DNA of 64,000 nt, taken from NCBI GenBank assembly GCA_012727955.1, contig JAAYGB010000066.1:1-64000 (forward strand), in the 5' to 3' direction. Position 1 is the stretch's first letter. Each line of letters opens with the position of its first letter. The position numbers and the translations under genes were made by a program. Origin of the DNA: Bacillota bacterium. Its GTDB lineage: Bacteria > Bacillota > Limnochordia > DTU087 > JAAYGB01. This document shows positions 8,140-15,762 of this stretch, piece by piece. Under the pieces are notes generated by a model. That model saw only the letters and a list, made by a program, of their open reading frames with translations. It was not told the origin of the DNA and did not search any database.

Positions 8140-8967
8140 ATGAAAAAAAGGCTGGTTGACTTGCACGTACATTCCAATTATTCCGATGGTACATGGTCAG
8201 TGGAAGAAATGGTAGGTGCGGCCAAAGAGAAGGGACTGTCGGCCGTCGCTCTCACGGACCACGACACGGTAGAGGGTATCGATTTGGCAACGGCTGCTGG
8301 AAATTCTGTGGGGATTGACGTAATTCCCGGGGTGGAATTGAGTACGGAAGTGGGCGAGGCGGAGGTTCACATTCTGGGATACTTCGTCGATCACATGAAC
8401 GCCGAATTCAACGGGTTACTAAACAGGATGCGGCAGGGTCGCAGTCATCGGATGGTGGAAATGGTGAACCGGCTCAACTCTCTAGGCTACGAAATCACCT
8501 TGGAAGAAGTTGAGGCAAAGGCTGAATCCGGGACAATTGGCCGACCCCATCTTGCCCGGGTACTGGTGGACAAAGGCTATCTCTCGTCGGTGGAAGCGGC
8601 CTTTGACCGCTTGTTGGGTAGAGGCAAACCCGGATATGTACCAAGGACGAAACTGACACCACCCCAGGCCATTGCCGCCATCAAGGGGGCCCATGGAGTG
8701 GCTGTCTTAGCTCATCCCGGGCTCATTGAGGCCCAATTATCCATCTCCGATTTGGTGGATGCTGGGCTTGGGGGAATCGAGGTGTACTATCCGGCCCATG
8801 ACTGTAATGCTGTCAATCTATGGCTGCAGGTAGCTCAGCACTATCGGCTAATTGCTACCGGAGGCTCAGACTATCATGGTCCTGGAGCCAAGGCCCATGG
8901 GACACTGGGATATCCCGAAGTTAGGTATGAGGTGGTTGAACAATTGCAGGCTGCCATACATGGTTAG
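8140..8967 (+). CDS. PHP-domain phosphoesterase (TrpH/YciV-like)
   Basis: A 275-residue PHP protein. Metal-ligand motifs appear in order: DLHVHSNYSDG, ALTDHDTVEG, a glutamate in PGVELST, AVLAHPG near residue 198 and ATGGSDYHG near residue 245. Relatives remove phosphate from 3',5'-nucleoside bisphosphates or act as 5'-3' exonucleases on short RNA; which applies here is not known. The ATG at 8140 is chosen over the ATG at 8107 because TAAGGAGG stands eight bases before it and the conserved domain begins at once. Probably monocistronic. Confidence 0.88.
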   Translation: MKKRLVDLHVHSNYSDGTWSVEEMVGAAKEKGLSAVALTDHDTVEGIDLATAAGNSVGIDVIPGVELSTEVGEAEVHILGYFVDHMNAEFNGLLNRMRQGRSHRMVEMVNRLNSLGYEITLEEVEAKAESGTIGRPHLARVLVDKGYLSSVEAAFDRLLGRGKPGYVPRTKLTPPQAIAAIKGAHGVAVLAHPGLIEAQLSISDLVDAGLGGIEVYYPAHDCNAVNLWLQVAQHYRLIATGGSDYHGPGAKAHGTLGYPEVRYEVVEQLQAAIHG

Positions 8968-9088
8968 ATTTGCAGGCAGGTAAATGTCTGAAAAAAACGA
9001 AAACAAACAAAGGGCTAGTCCCTAGAGTCTTAGTACTAGATGCAGCAGCAATCTTCAAATCTAATCGAATAAGGAGTGGCAGTACACA

Positions 9089-9649
9089 ATGATTTTGAGT
9101 GGGGAAAGGGTGGTACTGCGGCCCGTTCAACCTGCGGATTTTCCCTATGTTGTGGAGTGGACCAAGAACGAGCAGGTAGGCCACTTCGCCGCCGACGACG
9201 GGTATCCTGAAAGTATCGCAGAATGTGAGCAGTGGTACAAGAAGTTACTGGCAAATCGCCACAATCAGGTGTTTATTATCCAGGCTGAAGATGGTCATCC
9301 CATTGGAGATGTAGAGTTTGATCAGATCACGTGGCGCAGCGGAGACGCCGAACTGCGGATCCGGATCGGTGATCCTCGCTATTGGAACCGGGGATATGGC
9401 ACTGAAACAGTCAGAGCCATGGTCAAATATGGGTTCGAGGAACTGAACTTGCAGCGGATTTATCTTAGGGTCTCCAAAAACAACCCCAGGGCCCTGCGCT
9501 GCTATGAAAAGGCCCATTTCCGCAAAGAGGGCAAGGTGATGCGCAGGGTAGGAAACTCTACCTCGGAGGAAGTAGTTTATTTGATGCGAATTCTCAAGGG
9601 CGAATATCTTCAGGCCCAAAACAAGGGCCATCTAGGACAAGTGAGCTAG
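9089..9649 (+). CDS. GNAT family N-acetyltransferase (RimJ/RimL-like)
   Basis: A 186-residue acetyltransferase. It opens with LSGERVVLRPVQPADFPYVV, the standard RimJ/RimL-type start. IRIGDPRYWNRGYGTETVRA contains the acetyl-CoA pyrophosphate loop, and LRVSKNNPRALRCYEKAHFR is the conserved C-terminal motif B region. Such enzymes acetylate ribosomal-protein N-termini, amino acids, polyamines or antibiotics; the acceptor is unknown. AAGGAG lies 12 bases before the ATG, a rather long spacing. A terminator follows the gene. Confidence 0.85.
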   Translation: MILSGERVVLRPVQPADFPYVVEWTKNEQVGHFAADDGYPESIAECEQWYKKLLANRHNQVFIIQAEDGHPIGDVEFDQITWRSGDAELRIRIGDPRYWNRGYGTETVRAMVKYGFEELNLQRIYLRVSKNNPRALRCYEKAHFRKEGKVMRRVGNSTSEEVVYLMRILKGEYLQAQNKGHLGQVS

Positions 9650-9658
9650 CTGGTCCGG

Positions 9659-9716
9659 TACCGGGATGCATCCTCACGGCGGCAAAGAGCCAAATGAGGA
9701 AACGTCCCGGTATTTT
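9659..9716 (+). terminator. Rho-independent terminator after the GNAT gene
   Basis: TACCGGGA (9659-9666) pairs with TCCCGGTA (9705-9712), and TCCTCA (9671-9676) with TGAGGA (9695-9700). ATTTTGTTT follows. It may also stop transcripts of the convergent SASP gene. Confidence 0.8.
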
Positions 9717-9729
9717 GTTTGCACTGAAG

Positions 9730-9990
9730 CTAATCCTTGGCACCTTCCTCGCGCTGAAGCTCAATTTCTGCCCGAGCCGCTTCAATGATTTTCCGCCGCA
9801 AGTTGGCTCCAACTGCGGTGTTCAGTTTCCCGCCTACCTGTCCACACTCTGCAGCGGTTAGGGAATCCCACCCCACCTGGGCAATCTTCTCCGCCAATCC
9901 CAGTTTTGCAGCCACTTGGTCCCGATACTTTTTCCAAGCAATCTCCTCTAGCTGTTTTTCTTCTATGAATTGCTCATGCTTGTCAACCAT
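9730..9990 (-). CDS. Alpha/beta-type small acid-soluble spore protein (SASP)
   Basis: An 86-residue protein. The core reads YRDQVAAKLGLAEKIAQVGW, then LTAAECGQVGGKL, then RRKIIEAAR. This matches the SASP pattern of a (K)YEVA-ELG helix, a GW..LT..E.G.VGG turn and a second DNA-binding helix. These proteins coat and protect forespore DNA and are degraded at germination. It is longer than typical 60-70-residue members because of an acidic N-terminal stretch (about 20 residues). GGGAGG precedes the ATG. Expression from a SigG promoter is expected, but I could not point to a convincing one. Confidence 0.82.
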   Translation of the reverse strand: MVDKHEQFIEEKQLEEIAWKKYRDQVAAKLGLAEKIAQVGWDSLTAAECGQVGGKLNTAVGANLRRKIIEAARAEIELQREEGAKD

Positions 9991-10203
9991 TTCAGGCCTC
10001 CCAATTCGCTACTAACATAATCCTGTAGAAATCCCTGTAATCCTATTTAGTGTTTGAAGGAGAGATGAAAGGCTATTCGAAAAAACACGACGATATTTGA
10101 AAGGGGGATCGGCAGGGCAGGACATAATTACCAGGTGTCGAAATACCAACTAGGTGTAACAGTTGCAGGCATTTGATATGGAATGATTTGGGAGGTATGT
10201 GCG

Positions 10204-10818
10204 GTGGTAGAGATTATCCTTAGGGGCGGCCCACTGATGATTCCGCTGCTTTTGTGCTCCGTTTTCGCAGTAGCGATATCCCTGGAGCGGCTGTGGTATC
10301 TGTGGCGCAGTCGTATTGACACGGAAGATTTGATGGATGATGTTAAGTTGGCATTACAGTCGGGCAAAGTACTGGAAGCTATGCAGATCGCCAAGAAAAG
10401 CCGCGGTCCAGTGGCTGCTGTAATCGCCGCGGGAATTGCTTATTATGATCGACCGGTTCCAGAGATTCGTCAACATATGGAAGAAGTGGGTAACCTTGAG
10501 GTGTACAAGCTGGAGCGACGCTTGCCGATTCTAGAGGTATTGGTGGGAGTAGCGCCCCTCTTGGGATTGCTGGGCACGGTAACTGGAATTATTCGGATTT
10601 TTAACGTAATGGCTGGCTTGCGTGGACTGGGCGATCCCGCAGCGATGAGTGGGGGAATTGCAGAGGCGCTGATCACTACAGCAGCGGGCTTGGCCATTGC
10701 CATACCCACCATGTTGATATACTCTTACTTCTCCGGTCTCATCGATAAGTTTGTCACCGACATGAACAAGCGCATCTCAGAGTTGCTAAATGTCCTTGAG
10801 TCAAGGGGTGAGTACTGA
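10204..10818 (+). CDS. exbB: ExbB/TolQ/MotA-type proton channel subunit
   Basis: A 204-residue membrane protein. One TM segment stands near the N-terminus (GGPLMIPLLLCSVFAVAISL), and two more follow around LPILEVLVGVAPLLGLLGTV and IAEALITTAAGLAIAIPTML, the ExbB layout. The GLLGTVTGIIRIF motif is diagnostic. With ExbD it forms the pmf-driven stator that powers TonB. The GTG at 10204 is chosen because GGGAGG lies ten bases upstream; an ATG at 10183 lacks a ribosome site. The stop overlaps the exbD start (TGATG). First gene of a five-gene envelope operon. Confidence 0.92.
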   Translation: MVEIILRGGPLMIPLLLCSVFAVAISLERLWYLWRSRIDTEDLMDDVKLALQSGKVLEAMQIAKKSRGPVAAVIAAGIAYYDRPVPEIRQHMEEVGNLEVYKLERRLPILEVLVGVAPLLGLLGTVTGIIRIFNVMAGLRGLGDPAAMSGGIAEALITTAAGLAIAIPTMLIYSYFSGLIDKFVTDMNKRISELLNVLESRGEY

Positions 10819-11225
10819 TGGCTATTAAGCGCCGTCCACGTAAGCGCTTTCAGCCGGACATTGTGCCACTGATCGACGTTATCTTTTTCCTGTTGGTCTT
10901 TTTTATTGTTTTTACAACTTTTCGGACTACGCCAACGGGATTGAATATTGAGTTGCCGCGGGCCGCTACGGCACAGAACCAGGCCCCGACAGAGTTGACC
11001 ATTAATGTCGCTGCCGATGGAACCTTCTATGTCTCCGGAGAACGGGTGACCGGTCAGCGAATTCAATCCCTTGTTAAACAGCGCTTGGAGAGAAATTCCG
11101 ATTTGTTTGTGATCATCAACGCCGATAAGCAAACACGCTATGACAACGTCATTACCGCTATGGACCACGTTCGGACCGCTGGTGCTTACCGGATTGGTCT
11201 TGCCGTTCAGCCTCGGGATGACTGA
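10818..11225 (+). CDS. exbD: ExbD/TolR biopolymer transport protein
   Basis: A 135-residue protein. It has a basic N-terminus (AIKRRPRKRF), then DIVPLIDVIFFLLVFFIVF: one TM helix with the conserved aspartate in PLIDVIF that takes part in proton transfer. The periplasmic domain follows, with the usual end VITAMDHVRTAGAYRIGLA. Translation is coupled to exbB by a one-base overlap. Works with ExbB to energise TonB. Confidence 0.93.
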   Translation: MAIKRRPRKRFQPDIVPLIDVIFFLLVFFIVFTTFRTTPTGLNIELPRAATAQNQAPTELTINVAADGTFYVSGERVTGQRIQSLVKQRLERNSDLFVIINADKQTRYDNVITAMDHVRTAGAYRIGLAVQPRDD

Positions 11226-11251
11226 CCTTTTTCTTTTAGGGGGTGAAGAGC

Positions 11252-12238
11252 ATGGATACCTTTAGCGCCAGTGAACGCCGATTTGGAATCTTTCTCATTC
11301 TTTCAGTGATACTTCACGGGGTGCTGCTCTATGTTTTCCCCGATCTGGCCGGTCAGCTGTCTTTGGGTTCCCCCTGGGGTGTCGAGGGTGGAGTAATTCA
11401 GGTTGTTCGGGTAGATGGGACATGGGAAGGAACTCGAGATGGGACTGGAGATAAAGCAACAGCAACCACTGTTGCCGAACCAAAGCCCACACCACCACAA
11501 CCCAAGCCCGAACCCCAGCCAGAGCCGAAGCCACAACCCAAGCCTGAACCGCAACCGCCACCACCCCCGAAGCCAAAGCCAGAACCCAAGCCTGCGCCCA
11601 AGCCGGAGCCGAAACCGGAGCCGGCGGCCAGCGTCATGGAGTCTTCGCCCAAGCCCCAGCCAGAACCAAGGCAGCCTGATCCGGTGCCACCGGAACCAGT
11701 GCAGAGTCAGCCTGGAGCTAGGGAGTCGGAGGGCAGTTCCAAGGTGATGACCAGTGAGCAGGGCCGAGAGGTAGTGACCTCCCAGGAGGGTACAGGTGGA
11801 GGTAACGGGACGATGGGAGAAGGGACTGGGGTGTCTGAAGCGGTCGAGGAACCAGAGATAGAGGATGTTGAGCCCGTTGAACCGGAAACGCCTCCGGCTC
11901 CGCCGCCGCCACCACCGCCACCGCCGTTACCTTCTGCCAATGGTATCTTCCCGCTATCTCGGCTTACCTATCCGAAGGACGCGCAGGATTCCGGTGCTGC
12001 CGGTGAATGGGTGGGACAGGTCCGGTTCTCCGCTGGAGGAGGTACCCCCCAAGTCTTGAACGTGATGCAAGCCACGGGCAACAGGTCCTTGGATGATTAC
12101 GCTGAACGAGTTATGCAGAGGGGCTTGCGTTACCCCACGGGCACCGTGGATTACGTCGCCAAGGTGACGGTAAGATTCAGCGGAGCGCCAGACTATGAGG
12201 TGGACATCATTGTTTCCGATATCGACTACGCCGAATAA
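11252..12238 (+). CDS. tonB: TonB-family energy transducer
   Basis: A 328-residue protein with TonB layout. An N-terminal TM anchor (FGIFLILSVILHGVLLYVF) is followed by a long Pro/Lys/Glu-rich spacer, a second acidic/proline stretch (EIEDVEPVEPETP then PPPPPPPPP), and a C-terminal TonB domain from about residue 235 (LTYPKDAQDSGAAGEWVGQV and RGLRYPTGTVDYVAKVTVRF). TonB domains contact outer-membrane receptors across the periplasm, so the gene argues for an outer membrane. AGGGGGTG stands before the ATG at 11252; a GTG three codons upstream overlaps that site. Lies directly after exbD. Confidence 0.88.
   Translation: MDTFSASERRFGIFLILSVILHGVLLYVFPDLAGQLSLGSPWGVEGGVIQVVRVDGTWEGTRDGTGDKATATTVAEPKPTPPQPKPEPQPEPKPQPKPEPQPPPPPKPKPEPKPAPKPEPKPEPAASVMESSPKPQPEPRQPDPVPPEPVQSQPGARESEGSSKVMTSEQGREVVTSQEGTGGGNGTMGEGTGVSEAVEEPEIEDVEPVEPETPPAPPPPPPPPPLPSANGIFPLSRLTYPKDAQDSGAAGEWVGQVRFSAGGGTPQVLNVMQATGNRSLDDYAERVMQRGLRYPTGTVDYVAKVTVRFSGAPDYEVDIIVSDIDYAE
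11477..11629 (+). repeat. Pro-Lys-Glu/Gln low-complexity spacer in tonB
   Basis: About 50 residues built of KPEP, QPEP and KPKP units, encoded by a quasi-repetitive DNA stretch. Such spacers are rigid and let TonB span the periplasm. The repeated codons make the stretch prone to length variation. Confidence 0.85.
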
Positions 12239-12290
12239 GTAGCTTGGTCGTTGTTCTTTGGAAAGATGACTTAAAAAGGGAGTGCCGGGA

Positions 12291-14306
12291 TTGAAAACAC
12301 TAAAGCGAACACTGCTGGGCCTAATGGCTCTGTGCCTTCTGATGTTGCCGGTTTCCGGTACCACTATGGCTGCAGGCGGGGATGACTTTATCTTAGCCAA
12401 CGAGTATATTGCCATCACCGTCAATGGTAGCGGCGAGAACACCGGCAGGTTTTCAGTAAATACCACCGGAGGAGATCCCTTGCGCCAAAATGATGACGAC
12501 AAGCCGCTGATCTACGGCCGGGCCAATCCTTGGACTTCCTACACCACTGTCCGGGTTGATCAACGGGACTACGTCTTTGGAGGCCCAACGAATAAAAGGG
12601 CGGGGCAAGGCGTTCCGACGGGAACCTGGATCTCGGGACCGGAATTGGTCGATGACTCAATCGTAACTACCTATGTCATCGCCGGTATCGAGGTCAGCCA
12701 GAGGCTTGGGTTTACCCGAAGCTTGACCACTGGCCTAATGGATACTGCTCGGATTGAATATGAGCTTGTCAACAAGGATGTGGTGGAACACAGCGTGGGC
12801 CTGCGAGTCGTCCTGGACACGATGCTCGGTGCCAACGACGGTGCACCCTTCCGGGTGAGGGAGCAGTCAATTCTGACAGACACGCGATTTGCCGGATCGG
12901 AAGTACCTCAATTCTGGCAAGCCTTTGATTCTGTGAGCAATCCTCAGGTGATGGCTCAGGGTACCCTGCGAGGCAGCGACTTAACAGCTCCCGACGAAAT
13001 CTACTTCACTAACTGGGGTAGTGTCGCCGATGCTCCTTGGCAGTTCCAATTCCAACCGGGCCGAGACTTCGTTCGCATAGGCGAGTTTGAGCTCGATAGT
13101 GCAATGGCCCTGTTTTGGAATCCCGTCACCCTTCAACCTGGGCAAGCTCTGCGCTATGCGACCAGCTATGGAATGGGTGGAATCACCATTGCTCCTGGTC
13201 GCTTGTCCCTCGGGGTGACGGCGCCGGCGCAGGTAGTGGCCGATCCCAGCTCTCCGGAAGAGTTTCCTATCATCGCTTACATAGAAAACTCCGGTGAAGG
13301 GGAGGCCCTAGATGTTACTGCTATCCTCCGACTGCCTGAAGGCTTTGAGGTTGTTAGCGGATCTACTTTGCGTAGACTGGGCAACATCGATACCGGATCG
13401 TCAGCTCAGGTTCGCTGGCAAGTCAGGGCCAGACAGCCACAGGTAGGCACTGCTCAAATCAGTGTTCAAGTCGAGGCCAAGAACAGCGAAACCAACCGAG
13501 TCTACCGTAACATCGAGATACTGGCACCGGCTAGGCTTGAGGTGACCGTAAGATCTGAGGAAGTTTCCATCAACGATCGCACTTGGGCACCGGGGGCCTT
13601 CGTAGTCGAGGCCAGATTGACCAATACCGGTGGGTCCGTCGCCCATCGTGTTACCGCCTCCTTCCAGGCTCCCTTGGGAATGGCCTTAGCCAAGGGTGAG
13701 TCAGAGTTGAAATTTGCCGGTGACATTGGCCCCGGTCAAACGCAAAGGCTTCGCTGGCGCTTAATACCCACGGGGGTAACCGGGGAAGCTATACCCTATT
13801 CCATTCGCACAACCTCCAGGGAGACGGGCTCCCGGGTTGTCAATGGCAGTGTCGCCATCCCTCCGGCTCGATCTGCTGTCTGGTGGCAGTGGACAGAGCA
13901 GGAGAACGCTCTTGAGGTGGGAGAGGTCCTAGTGGGACACTTGCGGGTGGTCAACCTAAAGGACTTTGCTGGGGGAGCGGGAATCCTACGCTTTGATCCC
14001 ACGAAACTGCAGGTAACCGGTGGACGGTTGGGGGTAGCCAAGGGTACCTTGATGCGCTTTGGTCCCGATGGACGCCGGCAAGACAGTGATTGGCAGCAGT
14101 TGCTGGTAGACAACCAGCGGGGAGAAATTCGCTTCAACGTCGAGCTGGAGAAAACCTATCCCGAAGCCAGTGGTGATTGGCTGGAAATTGGATTTCGGAC
14201 GGTAGGAACTGGCTCTAGCGCCCTTGAGATTCACGATCTCGTCCTGTCGGCTTCCGAGCAGGAGAGGATTTTGGTTCGGGGCAGAAATCCTTATCAAGTT
14301 GAGTAG
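12291..14306 (+). CDS. Exported multidomain protein with CARDB/DUF11-like repeats and a C-terminal cohesin-like domain
   Basis: A 671-residue protein of unknown function. It begins with a signal peptide (TLLGLMALCLLMLPVSGTTM then AA). Residues about 30-310 form a domain I do not recognise. Two beta-sandwich repeats follow (starts near IIAYIENSGEGEALDVTAIL and VVEARLTNTGGSVAHRVTAS), typical of CARDB/DUF11-type adhesion modules. The last 130 residues resemble a cohesin fold (LEVGEVLVGHLRVVNLKDFA and ILRFDPTKLQVTGG). TTG at 12291 is preferred over GTG at 12282 because the latter sits on the GGGAG ribosome site. Placed between tonB and the SLH-rod gene, it is probably a periplasmic or surface partner of that system. 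Confidence 0.65.
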   Translation: MKTLKRTLLGLMALCLLMLPVSGTTMAAGGDDFILANEYIAITVNGSGENTGRFSVNTTGGDPLRQNDDDKPLIYGRANPWTSYTTVRVDQRDYVFGGPTNKRAGQGVPTGTWISGPELVDDSIVTTYVIAGIEVSQRLGFTRSLTTGLMDTARIEYELVNKDVVEHSVGLRVVLDTMLGANDGAPFRVREQSILTDTRFAGSEVPQFWQAFDSVSNPQVMAQGTLRGSDLTAPDEIYFTNWGSVADAPWQFQFQPGRDFVRIGEFELDSAMALFWNPVTLQPGQALRYATSYGMGGITIAPGRLSLGVTAPAQVVADPSSPEEFPIIAYIENSGEGEALDVTAILRLPEGFEVVSGSTLRRLGNIDTGSSAQVRWQVRARQPQVGTAQISVQVEAKNSETNRVYRNIEILAPARLEVTVRSEEVSINDRTWAPGAFVVEARLTNTGGSVAHRVTASFQAPLGMALAKGESELKFAGDIGPGQTQRLRWRLIPTGVTGEAIPYSIRTTSRETGSRVVNGSVAIPPARSAVWWQWTEQENALEVGEVLVGHLRVVNLKDFAGGAGILRFDPTKLQVTGGRLGVAKGTLMRFGPDGRRQDSDWQQLLVDNQRGEIRFNVELEKTYPEASGDWLEIGFRTVGTGSSALEIHDLVLSASEQERILVRGRNPYQVE

Positions 14307-14328
14307 GTACGGCTTAGGGAGGTAGACT

Positions 14329-15648
14329 GTGGTGAAACTGACAAGCAATAGGTTTGTGGTTCCGGCGATATTGGTTGCTTTATTGGTTATGGCTTTGGCG
14401 GGCACGGTGTGGGCGGCGCCGAATATCAGCGACGTAGCCCCTAGCCATTGGGCCTATCAGGCCGTTGTCAAGTTGGTGGAGGAAGGTTACCTAGAACTTT
14501 CCACCGGTAACGCCTTTAATGGCGAGGATTATGTCGATCGGTACACCTTGGCCAGCGTAGTGGCTGAAGTTCTCCATGAGATGGAGAAGGGACGCCTGGA
14601 CATTTCCCAGGAGGACGTTGCATTACTGCGAAGGCTGACCACGGAATTTAGCAGTGAGTTGGTTTCCTTGTACGAGGAAAACGATGAGTTGTTTGCCCGG
14701 GTAGAGCAATTGGAGAAAACTTCTGAGGCTGTCAAACAACAGGTATATGACAGTGTCGACTTTTTGACACAGACCGATGCACAGCTGACGGAAGAAGTGG
14801 ATCTGCTGAAGCGGGAACTTCAGGCCAGTGAGGCCAATAGTTTGGCGGCCCTGAGCCAGGTGGATGGAAAGATCGAGGCCTTGTCTGCTTCCGTTTTTGA
14901 GATCTCCGGAGCCGTAGACAACCTGCAATCTTCCGTAGCAGAGCACAGCCGCATCCTGGATGCAAACTCCGCGGTGCTGGCAGAAGCCATCGAGGCAATT
15001 GTCGCTTTGGAAGAGATCTTAGACGTCAACGTTGAGAGCCGATTCCAGGAACGGGAGATGGCCCTGGCAATGGTCCGAGATGAGTTGGCTGCTGCCGACA
15101 GCGAGCTCCTACAGACTCTGCAGTCCCAGGGGGTCTCCTTACAGGAGCTAACCCAGCAGGTGCTGGCGCTGGAGGATGGTTTTGGTACTGTCATAGCTGA
15201 ACAGGAGACGGAAATCACTGAGCTTGAGGCACAGCTTCAGCAGGCCCAGGAGATGTTGGCGGCGTTGGAGCAACGGGATGAAGCTCAAGCTGAAACCATT
15301 GCTGCTTTGCAGAAGCAAATTACAGGGTATCAAGGGCGAATCGAGGAACTCAAGGCCGAGGTAGACCTGTTGCGGCAGCGGTTCATCGCGGTAGAGGATA
15401 CCGTCGTTAGAATCGGTAAAGTTGTCACTACCCTGGATGAGGAATTGGGGAAAGACCTGGATACCAATATTTCCATGGCTCTGCAGCGTTACCGAGTCTT
15501 GGAGCAGGATGTCAACAGCCTCCGCCAGGAGCTTAACGAGCAGAAGGCTAGAAGTCTTGAGGAAATTGAGCAGCTGAAGCGCACCAACAGCTTCCTCATG
15601 CTCGGCGGCGGGCTGGCCATTATTCTCCTCTTCGTGATGGGTTCATAG
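14329..15648 (+). CDS. SLH-domain, long coiled-coil, C-terminally anchored envelope protein (Omp-alpha-like)
   Basis: A 439-residue protein in four parts. Residues 1-30 are a signal peptide ending TVWAAP. Residues about 33-88 are one SLH domain (ISDVAPSHWAYQAVVKLVEE). Residues about 90-415 are almost uninterrupted heptad-type coiled coil rich in Glu, Leu, Gln and Ala. Residues about 420-438 are one hydrophobic helix (SFLMLGGGLAIILLFVMGS). SLH domains bind peptidoglycan-linked polymers. The layout SLH, rod, C-terminal anchor is that of Thermotoga Omp-alpha, which ties the outer membrane to the wall. That role here is inference. Last gene of the exbB operon, with a terminator behind it. Confidence 0.8.
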   Translation: MVKLTSNRFVVPAILVALLVMALAGTVWAAPNISDVAPSHWAYQAVVKLVEEGYLELSTGNAFNGEDYVDRYTLASVVAEVLHEMEKGRLDISQEDVALLRRLTTEFSSELVSLYEENDELFARVEQLEKTSEAVKQQVYDSVDFLTQTDAQLTEEVDLLKRELQASEANSLAALSQVDGKIEALSASVFEISGAVDNLQSSVAEHSRILDANSAVLAEAIEAIVALEEILDVNVESRFQEREMALAMVRDELAAADSELLQTLQSQGVSLQELTQQVLALEDGFGTVIAEQETEITELEAQLQQAQEMLAALEQRDEAQAETIAALQKQITGYQGRIEELKAEVDLLRQRFIAVEDTVVRIGKVVTTLDEELGKDLDTNISMALQRYRVLEQDVNSLRQELNEQKARSLEEIEQLKRTNSFLMLGGGLAIILLFVMGS

Positions 15649-15674
15649 TTGTATATTACGGAATTTGCCAAAGA

Positions 15675-15705
15675 AACGCTGGCTGGACCACAGCCGGCGT
15701 TTTTT
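15675..15705 (+). terminator. Terminator of the exbB-exbD-tonB-SLH operon
   Basis: AACGCTGGCT (15675-15684) pairs with AGCCGGCGTT (15692-15701), with one G-T pair, and runs into six T. Confidence 0.9.
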
Positions 15706-15762
15706 GTTTGCCGAAGATGGGAACAATTGGTTATGTCAAGGTAATTAGAAAGGGTGTGTCCG

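Noticed and set aside
9991-10090. SigG promoter for the SASP gene
   Set aside because: A GAATA element is present on the minus strand, but no fitting CATNNTA-type -10 lies at 17-18 bases.
11295-11940. Open frames on the minus strand and in other frames within tonB
   Set aside because: They are by-products of the Pro/Lys-rich codon repeats: glycine- or histidine-rich, without ribosome sites, and antisense to a clear TonB.
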